Positions 53,728 through 62,227 of a stretch of 64,000 nt of DNA are shown in pieces (the stretch's first letter is position 1; each line of letters starts with the position of its first letter). The translations under genes and the position numbers were made by a program. Source of the stretch: Micromonospora rifamycinica (lineage in GTDB: Bacteria > Actinomycetota > Actinomycetes > Mycobacteriales > Micromonosporaceae); the NCBI RefSeq assembly GCF_900090265.1, contig NZ_LT607752.1, positions 1,116,001 through 1,180,000 of the forward strand, in the 5' to 3' direction. Below the pieces are notes generated by a model, which was not told the DNA's origin, did no database searches, and saw only the letters and a program-made list of their open reading frames with translations.

Positions 53728-54849
53728 TCAGCCTCCGGTCAGGGTACGCAGCCGCCGGGCCTGCCCCGGGTCGGCGCAGCCGGTCAGGGTCAGCCCGTCG
53801 CGCAGCTCCACGGCGAGCAGGTCGAGGGCGGCCTGTGCCCCGGCCCGGCCACCGGCCGCCAACGCCCAGAGCAGGGGGCGGCCGAGCAGCACCCCGGTCG
53901 CGCCGAGGGCGAGGGCACGCAGCACGTCGGTGCCGGACCGTACCCCGCTGTCCACCAGCACCTCGATCCGGTCGCCGACGGCCGCGACCACCTCGGGCAG
54001 CATGGTGGCGGTGGCCGGCGCCCCGTCGAACTGCCGGCCGCCGTGGTTCGAGACCACCACCGCGTCCACGCCGGCGTCGGCGGCGCGGACCGCGTCGCGC
54101 GGGTCGAGGATACCCTTGACCAGCAGCGGCAACCGGGTACGACCCCGCAGCCAGGCCAGGTCAGCCCAGGTGAGCACGGGGGCGAAGACGGCGCCGGTGT
54201 GCACGGCGACGGCGGACACCCCGGGGGTGCCGGCGTGCGCCAGGTCGTCGCGGCCGCCGGGCAGGTTGGCGGCGATCACCTCCGGCGGCAGGGCGAAGCC
54301 GTTGCGGGCGTCGCGCAGCCGCCGGCCGAGCACCGGCACGTCCACGGTGACCATCAGCGCGGCACAGCCGGCGGCGTGTGCCCGGTCGAGCAGGTCGGCG
54401 ACCAGCGCCCGGTCACGCAGCCAGTAGAGCTGGAACCAGACCGGCCCGTCGGTGGCGGCGACGACCTCCTCGATCGGCGCGCTGCTCAACGTGCTGAGCA
54501 CATAGGGAACCCCGGCCGCGCCGGCCGCCGCCGCGAGGGCCGGCTCGCCGTCGGGGTGCAGCAGCCGCTGGTACGCCATCGGGGCGACCGCCACCGGCAT
54601 GGACTGCGCCCGGCCGAGCAGCACCGCGTCGGTGCGCGGCTGTTCCACCCCGGCGAGCACCCGGGGCAGCACGGCGACCCGGTCCAGGGCGGCCCGGTTG
54701 GCGGCCAGGGTGGTCTCCACGCCGCTGCCTCCGCTGACGAAATCCCAGACCTCGGCCGGGAGCACCTCGCGGGCCAGATCGGCGAAGTCGGCCAGGCTGA
54801 CCGGAGACTGGTCGAGCTGCCCGTCAGCGGGCCGGGGCGCCACCGTCAC
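53728..54849 (-). CDS. hmo: Hmo-like FMN alpha-hydroxyacid (hydroxymandelate) oxidase
   Basis: 373 residues, FMN-dependent TIM barrel: VWDFVSGGSGVETTLAANRAAL, MPVAVAPMAYQRLLHPDGE, STLSSAPIEEVV, WFQLYWLRD, VDVPVLGRRLRDARNGFALP, LLVKGIL (FMN Lys) and VVSNHGGRQFDG (catalytic His-Gly-Gly-Arg). The NGFALP and AYQRLLHPDGE forms are those of glycopeptide-cluster hydroxymandelate oxidases. Expected reaction: 4-hydroxymandelate to 4-hydroxyphenylglyoxylate. Its GTG at 54849 overlaps the hydrolase stop as GTGA. Confidence 0.83.
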   Translation of the reverse strand: MTVAPRPADGQLDQSPVSLADFADLAREVLPAEVWDFVSGGSGVETTLAANRAALDRVAVLPRVLAGVEQPRTDAVLLGRAQSMPVAVAPMAYQRLLHPDGEPALAAAAGAAGVPYVLSTLSSAPIEEVVAATDGPVWFQLYWLRDRALVADLLDRAHAAGCAALMVTVDVPVLGRRLRDARNGFALPPEVIAANLPGGRDDLAHAGTPGVSAVAVHTGAVFAPVLTWADLAWLRGRTRLPLLVKGILDPRDAVRAADAGVDAVVVSNHGGRQFDGAPATATMLPEVVAAVGDRIEVLVDSGVRSGTDVLRALALGATGVLLGRPLLWALAAGGRAGAQAALDLLAVELRDGLTLTGCADPGQARRLRTLTGG

Positions 54850-55895
54850 CGGCCCTCCCCCACCGAGGCGGCACCCGGGGTCTCGACCGGAGCAGCAGCC
54901 GGGGTCTCGACCTGGGCAGCAGGCGGGGCAGGGGGCAGCCCGAAGACGTCCCGGAGGAAAGCGGCGGCCTCGTCCTGGGCGCGGCGGCCGGCGTCGAAGA
55001 TCCCGGGCATGGCGAAGAAGCCGTGGATCATGCCGGGATAGCGGCTGGCCCGCACCGGCACCCCGGCCTCCCGCAACCGCTGCGCGTAGCGCTCCCCCTC
55101 GTCGCGCAGCGGATCGTGCTCGGCGGTGAGCACCAGGGCCGGGGGCAGGCCGGACAGGTCGTCGGCGAGCAGCGGCGAGGCCAACGGGTCGGCCGCGTCC
55201 GCCGGGTCGGCCAGGTAGTGACCGCGGTACCAGTCGACGGAGTGCCGGTTGAACAGGAGCGGATCCTGGTCGTCGGCAGGCCGGTCGGCGTCCGGTCCGT
55301 CCCCGGCGGGCCGGTGGGCGGCGCGCTGGTCGGTGTTGGGATAGACCAGCAACTGCCCGGCCAGCCGGGGGCCGCCCTCGGCGCGGGCCAGCAGGGTCAC
55401 CGCCGCCGCCAGGTTGCCGCCGGCGCTGTCCCCGCCCACCGCCAGCCGGTCCGGGTCCGCCCCCAGGTCGGCGGCGTGCTCGGCCAGCCACCGGGTGGCC
55501 GCGTGACAGTCCAGCACGGCCGCTGGAAAGGGGTTTTCCGGGGCCAGCCGGTAGCCGACCGTCACCACCTGGCATCCGGTGGCGTTGGCCAGCCGGCGGC
55601 AGATCCCGTCGGCGGTCTCCACGCTGCCCAGCGTCCAGCCGCCGCCGAAGAAGTAGACCAGGGTGGGCAGCGGGCCGGCACCGGCCGGACGGTACACCCG
55701 CAGTGGCAGCTCACCACCGGGACCGGGGACGGTCGCGTCGCGTACCTCGTGGACCGGCTCGACGTCGCCGCCGCCGGCCCGGATCGCGGCGAGGTCGGCG
55801 GCGCGGGCCTCGGCGAGGGTCTGGGTGTACAGCGGCGGGGTGCCGGTGGCGGCCCGCGCGGCCCGGTAGGCGACCACCTGGGGATCGAGGGACAT
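54846..55895 (-). CDS. HSL-family alpha/beta hydrolase
   Basis: 349 residues. Nucleophile elbow GGDSAGGNLAAAV, acid Asp in LTAEHDPLRDEG and His in YPGMIHGFFAMPG. The oxyanion motif reads YFFGGGWTLGS, with Phe where most members have His (HGGG). Esterase or amidase type; within this operon it may release or trim a product. The C-terminus is a Pro/Ala/Glu tail. The ATG at 55895 follows AGGAG, 10 bp after the P450 stop. Confidence 0.87.
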   Translation of the reverse strand: MSLDPQVVAYRAARAATGTPPLYTQTLAEARAADLAAIRAGGGDVEPVHEVRDATVPGPGGELPLRVYRPAGAGPLPTLVYFFGGGWTLGSVETADGICRRLANATGCQVVTVGYRLAPENPFPAAVLDCHAATRWLAEHAADLGADPDRLAVGGDSAGGNLAAAVTLLARAEGGPRLAGQLLVYPNTDQRAAHRPAGDGPDADRPADDQDPLLFNRHSVDWYRGHYLADPADAADPLASPLLADDLSGLPPALVLTAEHDPLRDEGERYAQRLREAGVPVRASRYPGMIHGFFAMPGIFDAGRRAQDEAAAFLRDVFGLPPAPPAAQVETPAAAPVETPGAASVGEGR

Positions 55896-55905
55896 GGGCT
55901 GACTC

Positions 55906-57123
55906 CTATCCGCCGGTGGTGACGAAGAGCTTGTCGATGCCGCGCAGGAACAGGCTCCCGCTGTAGTCGGCCTGCCGGCTGACCGCGAGCCGGGGGAACC
56001 GGGCGAACAGCCGGGGCAGGCCGATCCGGCCCTCCAGGCGGGACACCGCCGAACCGAGGCAGAAGTGCGGACCGACACCGAAGGCCAACGAGGGCGGGCC
56101 GGCGCGGCGCGGATCGAACCGGTCCGGCCCGGGGAAGCGGCGCGGGTCGCGGTTGGCCCCCGCGATGATCAGCAGCACGTTCTCGTCCCGGGCGACCGGC
56201 ACCCCGCCCAGGTCGGTGTCGCGGGGCGCGGCGCGGGCCAGGAAGTGCACCGGGCTCTCCAGCCGCAGCACCTCGTCCACGCAGCCCTGCGCCAGGGTGT
56301 CGTCGCCGGGCAGCGCGGCCACGGTGTCCGGGTGGTCCAGCAGCACCGGCAGTCCGTTGCTGAACATGTAGACGGTGGTGACGAAGCTGGCGTTGAACAG
56401 CACGATCAGGTTGCTGATCAGCTCCTCCTCGGTCAGGTCGACCCCGCCGGAGTCCAGCGCCTCGACCAGCCCGGAGATCAGGTCGTCGCCGGGTCGGCCC
56501 CGGCGGTGCGCGATCAGGTCCCGGTACAACGCCCGCAGCTCCTCGGCGGCCTGGTTGGCCAGCGCCAACCGCTGCGGGGTCTTGCCGGCGACGTCGAGGA
56601 ACTCGTCGATCCAGTCGACCCGCTGCCGGTACCAGGCCAGCTCGCTCTCGGGCAGGCCGATGAACTCGGCCATCACCAGGGCCGGCGCCGGGTAGGCGAA
56701 GTCCGCCACGAAGTCGACCTCGCCGCCGTCGGCGCCCGCGTCCGCCATCCGGTCCAGCAGGGTGTCGACCACCCGGACGATCACCGGCTCCAGGGCGCCC
56801 AGCCGGCGCGGGGTGAAGGTACGGGCGAAGACGCCGCGCATCCGGCCGTGGTCGGGCGGGTTGACGAACATCATCGACGACTGGAAGGTGCGCAGGATCT
56901 CCTGGTCCTGCCAGCCCGGCGGGGCCTGCTTGTACCACTCCGGGTCGCGCAGCACCTGGTCGACCAGGTCGTAGCCGACGGCCACCGCGGAGATCGTGCT
57001 GTGCTCCGGGCGGGTCGGGATGGCGCTGATCGGCCCGTGCTCGTGCAGGGCGGCGTACCACGGGTAGGGGTGTTGCCGGCCGGCGTCGCTGTAGAGGCCG
57101 GTCATGATCTCGTCGACGTCCAC
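55906..57123 (-). CDS. Cytochrome P450
   Basis: 405 residues. Haem-binding FGVGPHFCLGSAVSR (Cys ligand), ExxR in DEVLRLESP, and a C-helix MMFVNPPDHGRMRGVFARTFTPRR. The I-helix motif is NASFVTT: a Ser-Phe pair sits where A/G-G-x-x-T-T is usual, but the Thr is kept. Bacterial soluble type, needing ferredoxin partners not encoded here. Start taken as GTG 57123, after GGGGAGG. Probably tailors the operon's product. Confidence 0.92.
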   Translation of the reverse strand: MDVDEIMTGLYSDAGRQHPYPWYAALHEHGPISAIPTRPEHSTISAVAVGYDLVDQVLRDPEWYKQAPPGWQDQEILRTFQSSMMFVNPPDHGRMRGVFARTFTPRRLGALEPVIVRVVDTLLDRMADAGADGGEVDFVADFAYPAPALVMAEFIGLPESELAWYRQRVDWIDEFLDVAGKTPQRLALANQAAEELRALYRDLIAHRRGRPGDDLISGLVEALDSGGVDLTEEELISNLIVLFNASFVTTVYMFSNGLPVLLDHPDTVAALPGDDTLAQGCVDEVLRLESPVHFLARAAPRDTDLGGVPVARDENVLLIIAGANRDPRRFPGPDRFDPRRAGPPSLAFGVGPHFCLGSAVSRLEGRIGLPRLFARFPRLAVSRQADYSGSLFLRGIDKLFVTTGG

Positions 57124-57188
57124 GATGGTGCTTCCTCCCCAGGAAATGACCGGTGGGGCGGCGGGTCACCCCCGCCGCCCCGCCGGTG

Positions 57189-58502
57189 TCACAGACCGAG
57201 CAGTCGAAGGGGTACGGCGTCCGCCAACGCCTGGTTGCCGGCGTCGTTCGGGTGGATGTGGTCACCGGCGTCGTACGCCGGCAGCAGCCGGCTCGGCTGG
57301 GCCGGGTCGCGCAGTACCGCGTCGAAGTCGAGCAGCCCGTCGAACTCGGCCGCTCCCGGGCCGCGCAGCCAGGTGTTCACCGCCTGTCGGGTGGTCTCCT
57401 TCTCCGGGGTCCACACCCCGGGGTTGCCGTGCCCCTCGTACGGGGTGAGGGTGACCGCGAGGCTGCGCAGGCCGCGCGCCTTGGCCTGCTTGTTGATCTG
57501 CCGCAGCGAGGCGACGATCCGGTCGGCGGAGTCGTCGGACATCCAGATGTCGTTGATGCCGAGGTGGGTCACCAGGGTCTTCACCCCGGTCTGCGGGAAG
57601 ACGTCCTCGTTGAGCCGGGCCAGCGCGTTCGGGCCCAGCTCGTAGTAGCCGGGGAAACCACCCGCGCCGGGCTCGGTGCCCTCGTGGTTGAGCCGGTTGC
57701 CGGCCAGGCTCAGGTTGAGCACCCCCGGGGTACGCACCTCGGGACGGGCCGCGACCAGCCGCCCGGCGAGCAGCTCCGGCCAGCGCTTGTTGGCGTTGAC
57801 GGTGCTGCCGTTGGCGTCCCCGATCGAGTCGCTGAGCACCACCACCGCGCCGGGGCTCTGCGGCCGCAGCACGTCGATGCCGGACAGGAACATCCAGCAG
57901 CAGTCCGGGCGGATGGTGAAGCCGGCGCCGTCGGCGGCGGTGGTCAGGTCGTTCGCCCCGATGAAGGTGGTGACCTTGGACTGGCCGTGGAAGGTGACCG
58001 GCCCGGTGAGCACCGGGAAGTGCAGGGTGACGATCAGGTCCTCCTGCTCGCCCACCGGGTAGGTCAGCGGGTCGCTGAGCAGCTCGGCGCCCTTGTTCAT
58101 GGTCGCCGAGGTGGACCCGCCGAACTTCAGCTCGCGCAGGGTGCCCGGGAGGATGTCCGAGCGGTCGGTGAGGGTGGCGGCGTTCGGGCGGGCGACGGTG
58201 GCGTGCCCCACCTGCACCGCCTGCTCGCCGTAGAGGTTGCTCAGCCGGACCCGCAGCCGCTCGCCACCCACGGTGGTCCGCACGGTCATCCGGATGCTCT
58301 GGTTGTTCAGGCCGGTGTTGGTCAGCCCGGCGGTGTTGCCGCGGGTGACCGCCGCGGCCCAGGTGCCCGCCCACTGCGGCCGGGCGGCAGCCTCACCGCC
58401 GTCGGAGTCGGACGGACCGGCGCTGGCCACCACCGCCGGGGCGCTCACGACCAGCAACACGGCCGCGGACGCTATGACCTGCCATCTCTTCGGGGTCGAC
58501 AT
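57189..58502 (-). CDS. Secreted SGNH/GDSL hydrolase
   Basis: 437 residues. Sec signal (VIASAAVLLVVSAPAVVASAG), then an N-terminal beta-sandwich (WAGTWAAAVTRGNTAGLTN...; SIRMTVRTTVGGERLRVRLSN) and the SGNH domain. That domain has VVVLSDSIGDANGS (Ser of block I), AGNR, HLGINDIW (block III Asn) and DHIHPNDAG (Asp-x-x-His). Extracellular esterase of unknown substrate. The ATG at 58502 follows GGAGG. First gene of the minus-strand operon that continues to HpgT. Confidence 0.9.
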   Translation of the reverse strand: MSTPKRWQVIASAAVLLVVSAPAVVASAGPSDSDGGEAAARPQWAGTWAAAVTRGNTAGLTNTGLNNQSIRMTVRTTVGGERLRVRLSNLYGEQAVQVGHATVARPNAATLTDRSDILPGTLRELKFGGSTSATMNKGAELLSDPLTYPVGEQEDLIVTLHFPVLTGPVTFHGQSKVTTFIGANDLTTAADGAGFTIRPDCCWMFLSGIDVLRPQSPGAVVVLSDSIGDANGSTVNANKRWPELLAGRLVAARPEVRTPGVLNLSLAGNRLNHEGTEPGAGGFPGYYELGPNALARLNEDVFPQTGVKTLVTHLGINDIWMSDDSADRIVASLRQINKQAKARGLRSLAVTLTPYEGHGNPGVWTPEKETTRQAVNTWLRGPGAAEFDGLLDFDAVLRDPAQPSRLLPAYDAGDHIHPNDAGNQALADAVPLRLLGL

Positions 58503-58829
58503 TGAACCTCCATGGTTGGCCGCCCAGGGCCGGCGTCCATCGACGGCACCGCCCGGACGATGGTCCAGAAACCTAGCCGTGCCGTCTGACAGGCGTCAAT
58601 CGCCCCGATAGACATGATCAAATGTCCATGGTGGCCGGCCCCTCGCCGTTCGGCCCTGTCCCCCGGCGACGCCGTCGGCCTAGGCTCGCAGACGGCGGCG
58701 GTGCGGTCGCCCACTCCCCGCACCCCGTCGCGGACCGGGCCGTGACCTGCCCGGACGCCATCCCGGCCGGTCGGCACGGCAGGCCCACCGGCCCGCCGAC
58801 GACCCGCCGCTCGACCTGGGGGCTGTGCG
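58503..58829. other. 327-bp divergent control region of the phenylglycine-type cluster
   Basis: It separates the SGNH-P450-hydrolase-Hmo-HpgT operon from the ligase-exporter operon. It contains the inverted repeat GACATGATCAAATGTC at 58611-58626 in a locally AT-rich patch. No regulator gene lies in the cluster. Confidence 0.6.
58611..58626. promoter_or_regulatory. Candidate operator GACAT-N6-ATGTC
   Basis: Palindromic GACATGATCAAATGTC in the divergent gap. The symmetry is seen; the binding protein is unknown. Confidence 0.4.
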
Positions 58830-60383
58830 ATGACCGACGGGGCCGACGTTTCCACCACCTACGTGCACGACGCACTGGAGCTGTTCGCCCGCTTCGGCGA
58901 CCGGGAGGCGCTGGTCGGCGACGGACGCCGGCTGACCTACCCGCAGGTCGCCGCCGAGGTACGCGGGCTGGCCCACGCCCTCACCGGCCACGGGGTACGG
59001 CCCGGCGCGGCGGTGCTGGTCATGCTGGGCAACGCCGTCGAGGGTCCGCTGCTCCAGCTCGCCCTGCACCTGCTCGGCTGCCGGAGCATGTGGATCGCCC
59101 CGGTCACCTCCCGGCGGGAGATCGACGAGTTCGTCCGGCTGGCCCGCCCCGACGTGTTCGTGCACCACGCGTACGCCCCGGACGGGCTGGGCGGTCAGAT
59201 CGCCGCCTCGCTGCCCGGGGTGCCGGTGCTGCGGCTGGGTGTGGAGCTGACCGCGGACGCCCCGCCGGTCGAGCTGCCCGCCGTGGTGGGCGTCCCGGAG
59301 TCGTTCCTCCAGACCAGCGGCACCACCGGCACCCCCAAGCTGGTGCACCACCGGGAGAGCTTCTACCGGCAGGTGCTGGCGTTGGCGGCCGATTTCCGCG
59401 CTGCCGGCTTCCCGCTGCTGCGGCACCTGTCGCACTCCCCGATGTGGCTGGCCAGCGGGCAGATCACCACCCTGTTCAACCTGTTCACCGGCGGGGTGCT
59501 CTTCCTGCGCCAGCAGTGGGATCCGGCCGCGTTCATCGCCACCGTGGACGCCGAGCGGCTCACCTCGACCTTCGTCACCCCGCCGATGCTCTACGAGGTG
59601 CTCGACCATCCGGCCCTGCCCGGGGCGGACTTCTCCGCGATGTTCATGTTCAACGTGGGCGCGGGACCGGCCGCGCCCGCCCGGCTGCGCCAGGCCATCG
59701 CCCGGTTCGGGCCGTGCCTGCGCATCGTGTACGGGCTGAGCGAGGCGGTGGTGATCTGCGCCCAGCCCGGCCTGACCGAGGACCCGGTGCACCCGGAGCG
59801 GCTGGGCTCCTGCGGCCGGCCGTACGGCGACGTCACGGTGGAGATCCGCGACGCCGACGGGCGGGTGCTACCGGCCGGTGCCGACGGCGAGGTGTGGGTG
59901 CGGACGAAGCTGAGCTTCCACGGCTACCACGGTCAGCCCGAACTGACCGCCGAGACGCTGGTCGACGGCTGGGTGCGGACCCGCGACATCGGCCACCTCG
60001 ACGACGACGGCTTCCTCTACCTCGTCGACCGGTTACAGGACCGCATCCTCACCCGGCAGCGCAGCTGGCCGATCTACTCCCGGCCGATCGAGGACGTGCT
60101 CGCCGGGCATCAGCAGGTGCGCGCGGCGGCGGTGATCGGGGTGCCCGACCCGGTCGCGGGGGAGCTGCCGTACGCGTACGTGGTGCGGACGCCGGGGGCG
60201 ACGGTGACCGGGGCGGAGCTGATCGGGCTGGTCACCGCCGAGCTGAGTGACACCTGGGCGCCGGGCGTGGTGGAGTTCGTCGACGCGTTGCCGCTGAACC
60301 GGTCGGCGAAGGTGGACAAGCGGGCGCTGCGGGACCGGTACGCGGCCGGGCGTCCCGCCGACCCGGTCGGCAGCCCGTCGTGA
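58830..60383 (+). CDS. Acyl/aryl-AMP ligase (ANL superfamily)
   Basis: 517 residues. Phosphate loop SGTTGTPKLVHHRES, A5 YGLSEAVV, A7 RTRDIGHLDDDGFLYLVDRLQD and A10 Lys in LNRSAKVDKRAL. The usual A8 G-x-K/R-hinge (GG-N-I-x-P) is replaced by TRQRSWPIYSRPIED, an unusual hinge. It should activate a carboxylic acid as the adenylate, passing it to CoA or an amine; no carrier protein is nearby. The ATG at 58830 follows GGGGG. Confidence 0.85.
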   Translation: MTDGADVSTTYVHDALELFARFGDREALVGDGRRLTYPQVAAEVRGLAHALTGHGVRPGAAVLVMLGNAVEGPLLQLALHLLGCRSMWIAPVTSRREIDEFVRLARPDVFVHHAYAPDGLGGQIAASLPGVPVLRLGVELTADAPPVELPAVVGVPESFLQTSGTTGTPKLVHHRESFYRQVLALAADFRAAGFPLLRHLSHSPMWLASGQITTLFNLFTGGVLFLRQQWDPAAFIATVDAERLTSTFVTPPMLYEVLDHPALPGADFSAMFMFNVGAGPAAPARLRQAIARFGPCLRIVYGLSEAVVICAQPGLTEDPVHPERLGSCGRPYGDVTVEIRDADGRVLPAGADGEVWVRTKLSFHGYHGQPELTAETLVDGWVRTRDIGHLDDDGFLYLVDRLQDRILTRQRSWPIYSRPIEDVLAGHQQVRAAAVIGVPDPVAGELPYAYVVRTPGATVTGAELIGLVTAELSDTWAPGVVEFVDALPLNRSAKVDKRALRDRYAAGRPADPVGSPS

Positions 60384-61840
60384 CCGCCGACGCCGACACC
60401 GGCCCCCGGACGACCACCGACCCCGTGCCCGACCCGTGGCCGGCCACCGACCCCGGGGCTGGTCCTGCCACCGATCCCGGGGCTGGTCCTGCCACCGACC
60501 CCGGGGCTGGTCCTACCGCCGACCCCGGTGCCGGTGCCGGTGCCCAGCCGCACACCGGCCGGCGGGGGACGTCGGCCGGGGGGATGCCGGCGGGAGAGGT
60601 CGGGTCGCCGGCCCGGCGGGCCGCACGGCGGGAACTGGTCACCCTGGTCGCCGCCGACCTGATCTCCAACCTGGGCAGTCGCATCTCGGTGGTGGCCATT
60701 CCCTGGCTGGTGCTCACCACCACCGGCAGCCCGGCCAAGATGGGCATCGTCGCGGCGGCGGAGTTCCTTCCGTACATGCTCTCCAGCTCGCTGGCCACCC
60801 CCTGGGCGGACCGGTTCGGGGTACGGCGTACCTCCATCGTGGTGGACGCGGCGAGCGCGGCCGTCATCGCGGTGGTGGCGCTGGCACCGTGGCTGGGGTT
60901 CGGGGCGCTGGTCGCCCTCGTCGCGGTGGCCGGCGGACTGCGCGGCATCGGCGACCGGGTCAAGCACGTCATGTTTCGGCCGGCGGCCCAGCGCGCCGGG
61001 GTGGAGCTGATCCGGCTGACCTCCACCTACGACGGTCTGCTGCGCGGGGTGGCCCTGTTCGGCACGGTCGTCGGCGGCCTGCTCATCGACTGGGTGGGGG
61101 TGACCCGGGCGATCTGGATCGACGCGGGGACCTTCGCGCTCTGTGCGCTGCTGGTCGGGGTGCTGGTCCGGCCGCCCGCCGCCGACGCCCCGGTCGCCCC
61201 CCGCGAGGGCTACTTCCGGGCGCTGGGTACCGGCTTCGGCTACCTGCGCACCGACCGGGTGCTGCTGACCATGCTGGTGGTGGTCTCCGCGTTGAACATG
61301 TTCGCCGCCGCCAACACGGCGGTCTGGGTACCGCTGTGGGTCCGCGACGAACTCGGCGACCCGGCCGGCTTCGGCCTGGTGCTGGGGGTGTTCGCCGGGG
61401 GCGCGTTGCTCGGCAACGTGGTCTTCACCGTGCTCGGCCCCCGGCTGCCCCGCACCCTGGTGTTCGCCGCCGGGGCGGCGCTGAGCGGCGCACCCCGACT
61501 GCTGGTCCTGGCGCTGACCGACCATCTGGTGGTGGTGCTGGTGGTGACGTTCCTGTCCGGGGTCGGGATCGCGGCGGTCAACCCGCTGCTCGGCGCCACC
61601 CTCTACGAACGGGTGCCGGACGAGTTGCAGACCCGGGTGCTGGGGATCTCGGGTTCGCTGGCGTTCGTCGGGCTGCCGGTGGGCGCGCTGCTCGGCGGCT
61701 GGTCGGTGGCGTCCCTGGGGCTGCGGCCGGCCCTGCTGGTGATGGCGGTGGTGTGCGCGGTGCTGACCGTGCTGCCCCTGGTCGCCGGGCCGCTGCGGAT
61801 GGGCCGCTCCACACCCCCGACGGCGACCACGGCGACCTGA
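60380..61840 (+). CDS. MFS exporter with repeat-rich N-terminus
   Basis: 486 residues, MFS-3/enterobactin-exporter type. About 12 helices follow a disordered N-terminal tail of 70 residues. The helix-2/3 loop signature is present (LATPWADRFGVRRTSIVV), as is VRPPAADAP before the long central loop. The tail contains three ATDPGAGP repeats coded by a 24-bp DNA repeat (60443-60514). GTG at 60380 overlaps the ligase stop (GTGA). Likely exports the product of the cluster and may give self-resistance. Confidence 0.88.
   Translation: MTADADTGPRTTTDPVPDPWPATDPGAGPATDPGAGPATDPGAGPTADPGAGAGAQPHTGRRGTSAGGMPAGEVGSPARRAARRELVTLVAADLISNLGSRISVVAIPWLVLTTTGSPAKMGIVAAAEFLPYMLSSSLATPWADRFGVRRTSIVVDAASAAVIAVVALAPWLGFGALVALVAVAGGLRGIGDRVKHVMFRPAAQRAGVELIRLTSTYDGLLRGVALFGTVVGGLLIDWVGVTRAIWIDAGTFALCALLVGVLVRPPAADAPVAPREGYFRALGTGFGYLRTDRVLLTMLVVVSALNMFAAANTAVWVPLWVRDELGDPAGFGLVLGVFAGGALLGNVVFTVLGPRLPRTLVFAAGAALSGAPRLLVLALTDHLVVVLVVTFLSGVGIAAVNPLLGATLYERVPDELQTRVLGISGSLAFVGLPVGALLGGWSVASLGLRPALLVMAVVCAVLTVLPLVAGPLRMGRSTPPTATTAT
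60443..60514 (+). repeat. 24-bp in-frame tandem repeat in the exporter gene
   Basis: Three copies of GCCACCGACCCCGGGGCTGG-TCCT (one base differs in the second copy), encoding ATDPGAGP three times. Confidence 0.9.
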
Positions 61841-61907
61841 CCGGGGCCGTCCGCCGGCCCGACCCCGGGAACGGTTTTCCGGGAGCCGCCCGCCGACCGG
61901 CGCCGGT

Positions 61908-62063
61908 TCAGCGCTGGTGGCGCAGCAACACCAGGCCGTTGCCGAACGCCCGGGTCTCGATCAGTCGCAGGTCGTCGTGGCGCTCCGCCGGCCCGGACAG
62001 CAGGTTGCCCCGGCCGGTCAGCACCGGGTGGACGAAGATCCGGCACTCGCATCGCCCACTCCG
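61908..62063 (-). pseudogene. Dihydrofolate reductase family remnant (RibD C-terminal type)
   Basis: 51 open codons between an in-frame TAA at 62064-62066 and a stop at 61908. The translated RIFVHPVLTGRGNLLSG ... LRLIETRAFGNGLVLLRHQR is the C-terminal strand set of DHFR/RibD-C proteins (normally about 180 residues). The N-terminal two thirds are missing and no start is present, so this is a broken gene end. Confidence 0.7.
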
Positions 62064-62227
62064 TTACCCGGTCGCCACCGGTCCCCGTGGCCCGGTGCCG
62101 GCAACCTACCGGCGAGGGCGGTCAGAATCCGGCGACCGAGGCTGCTCGGCGCACCCGGACGACCATCAGGCGATCGGCGCGGTCACGGAGATCGACGCCA
62201 CCGGTCGGGTCGGCTACATTGCCGCCC

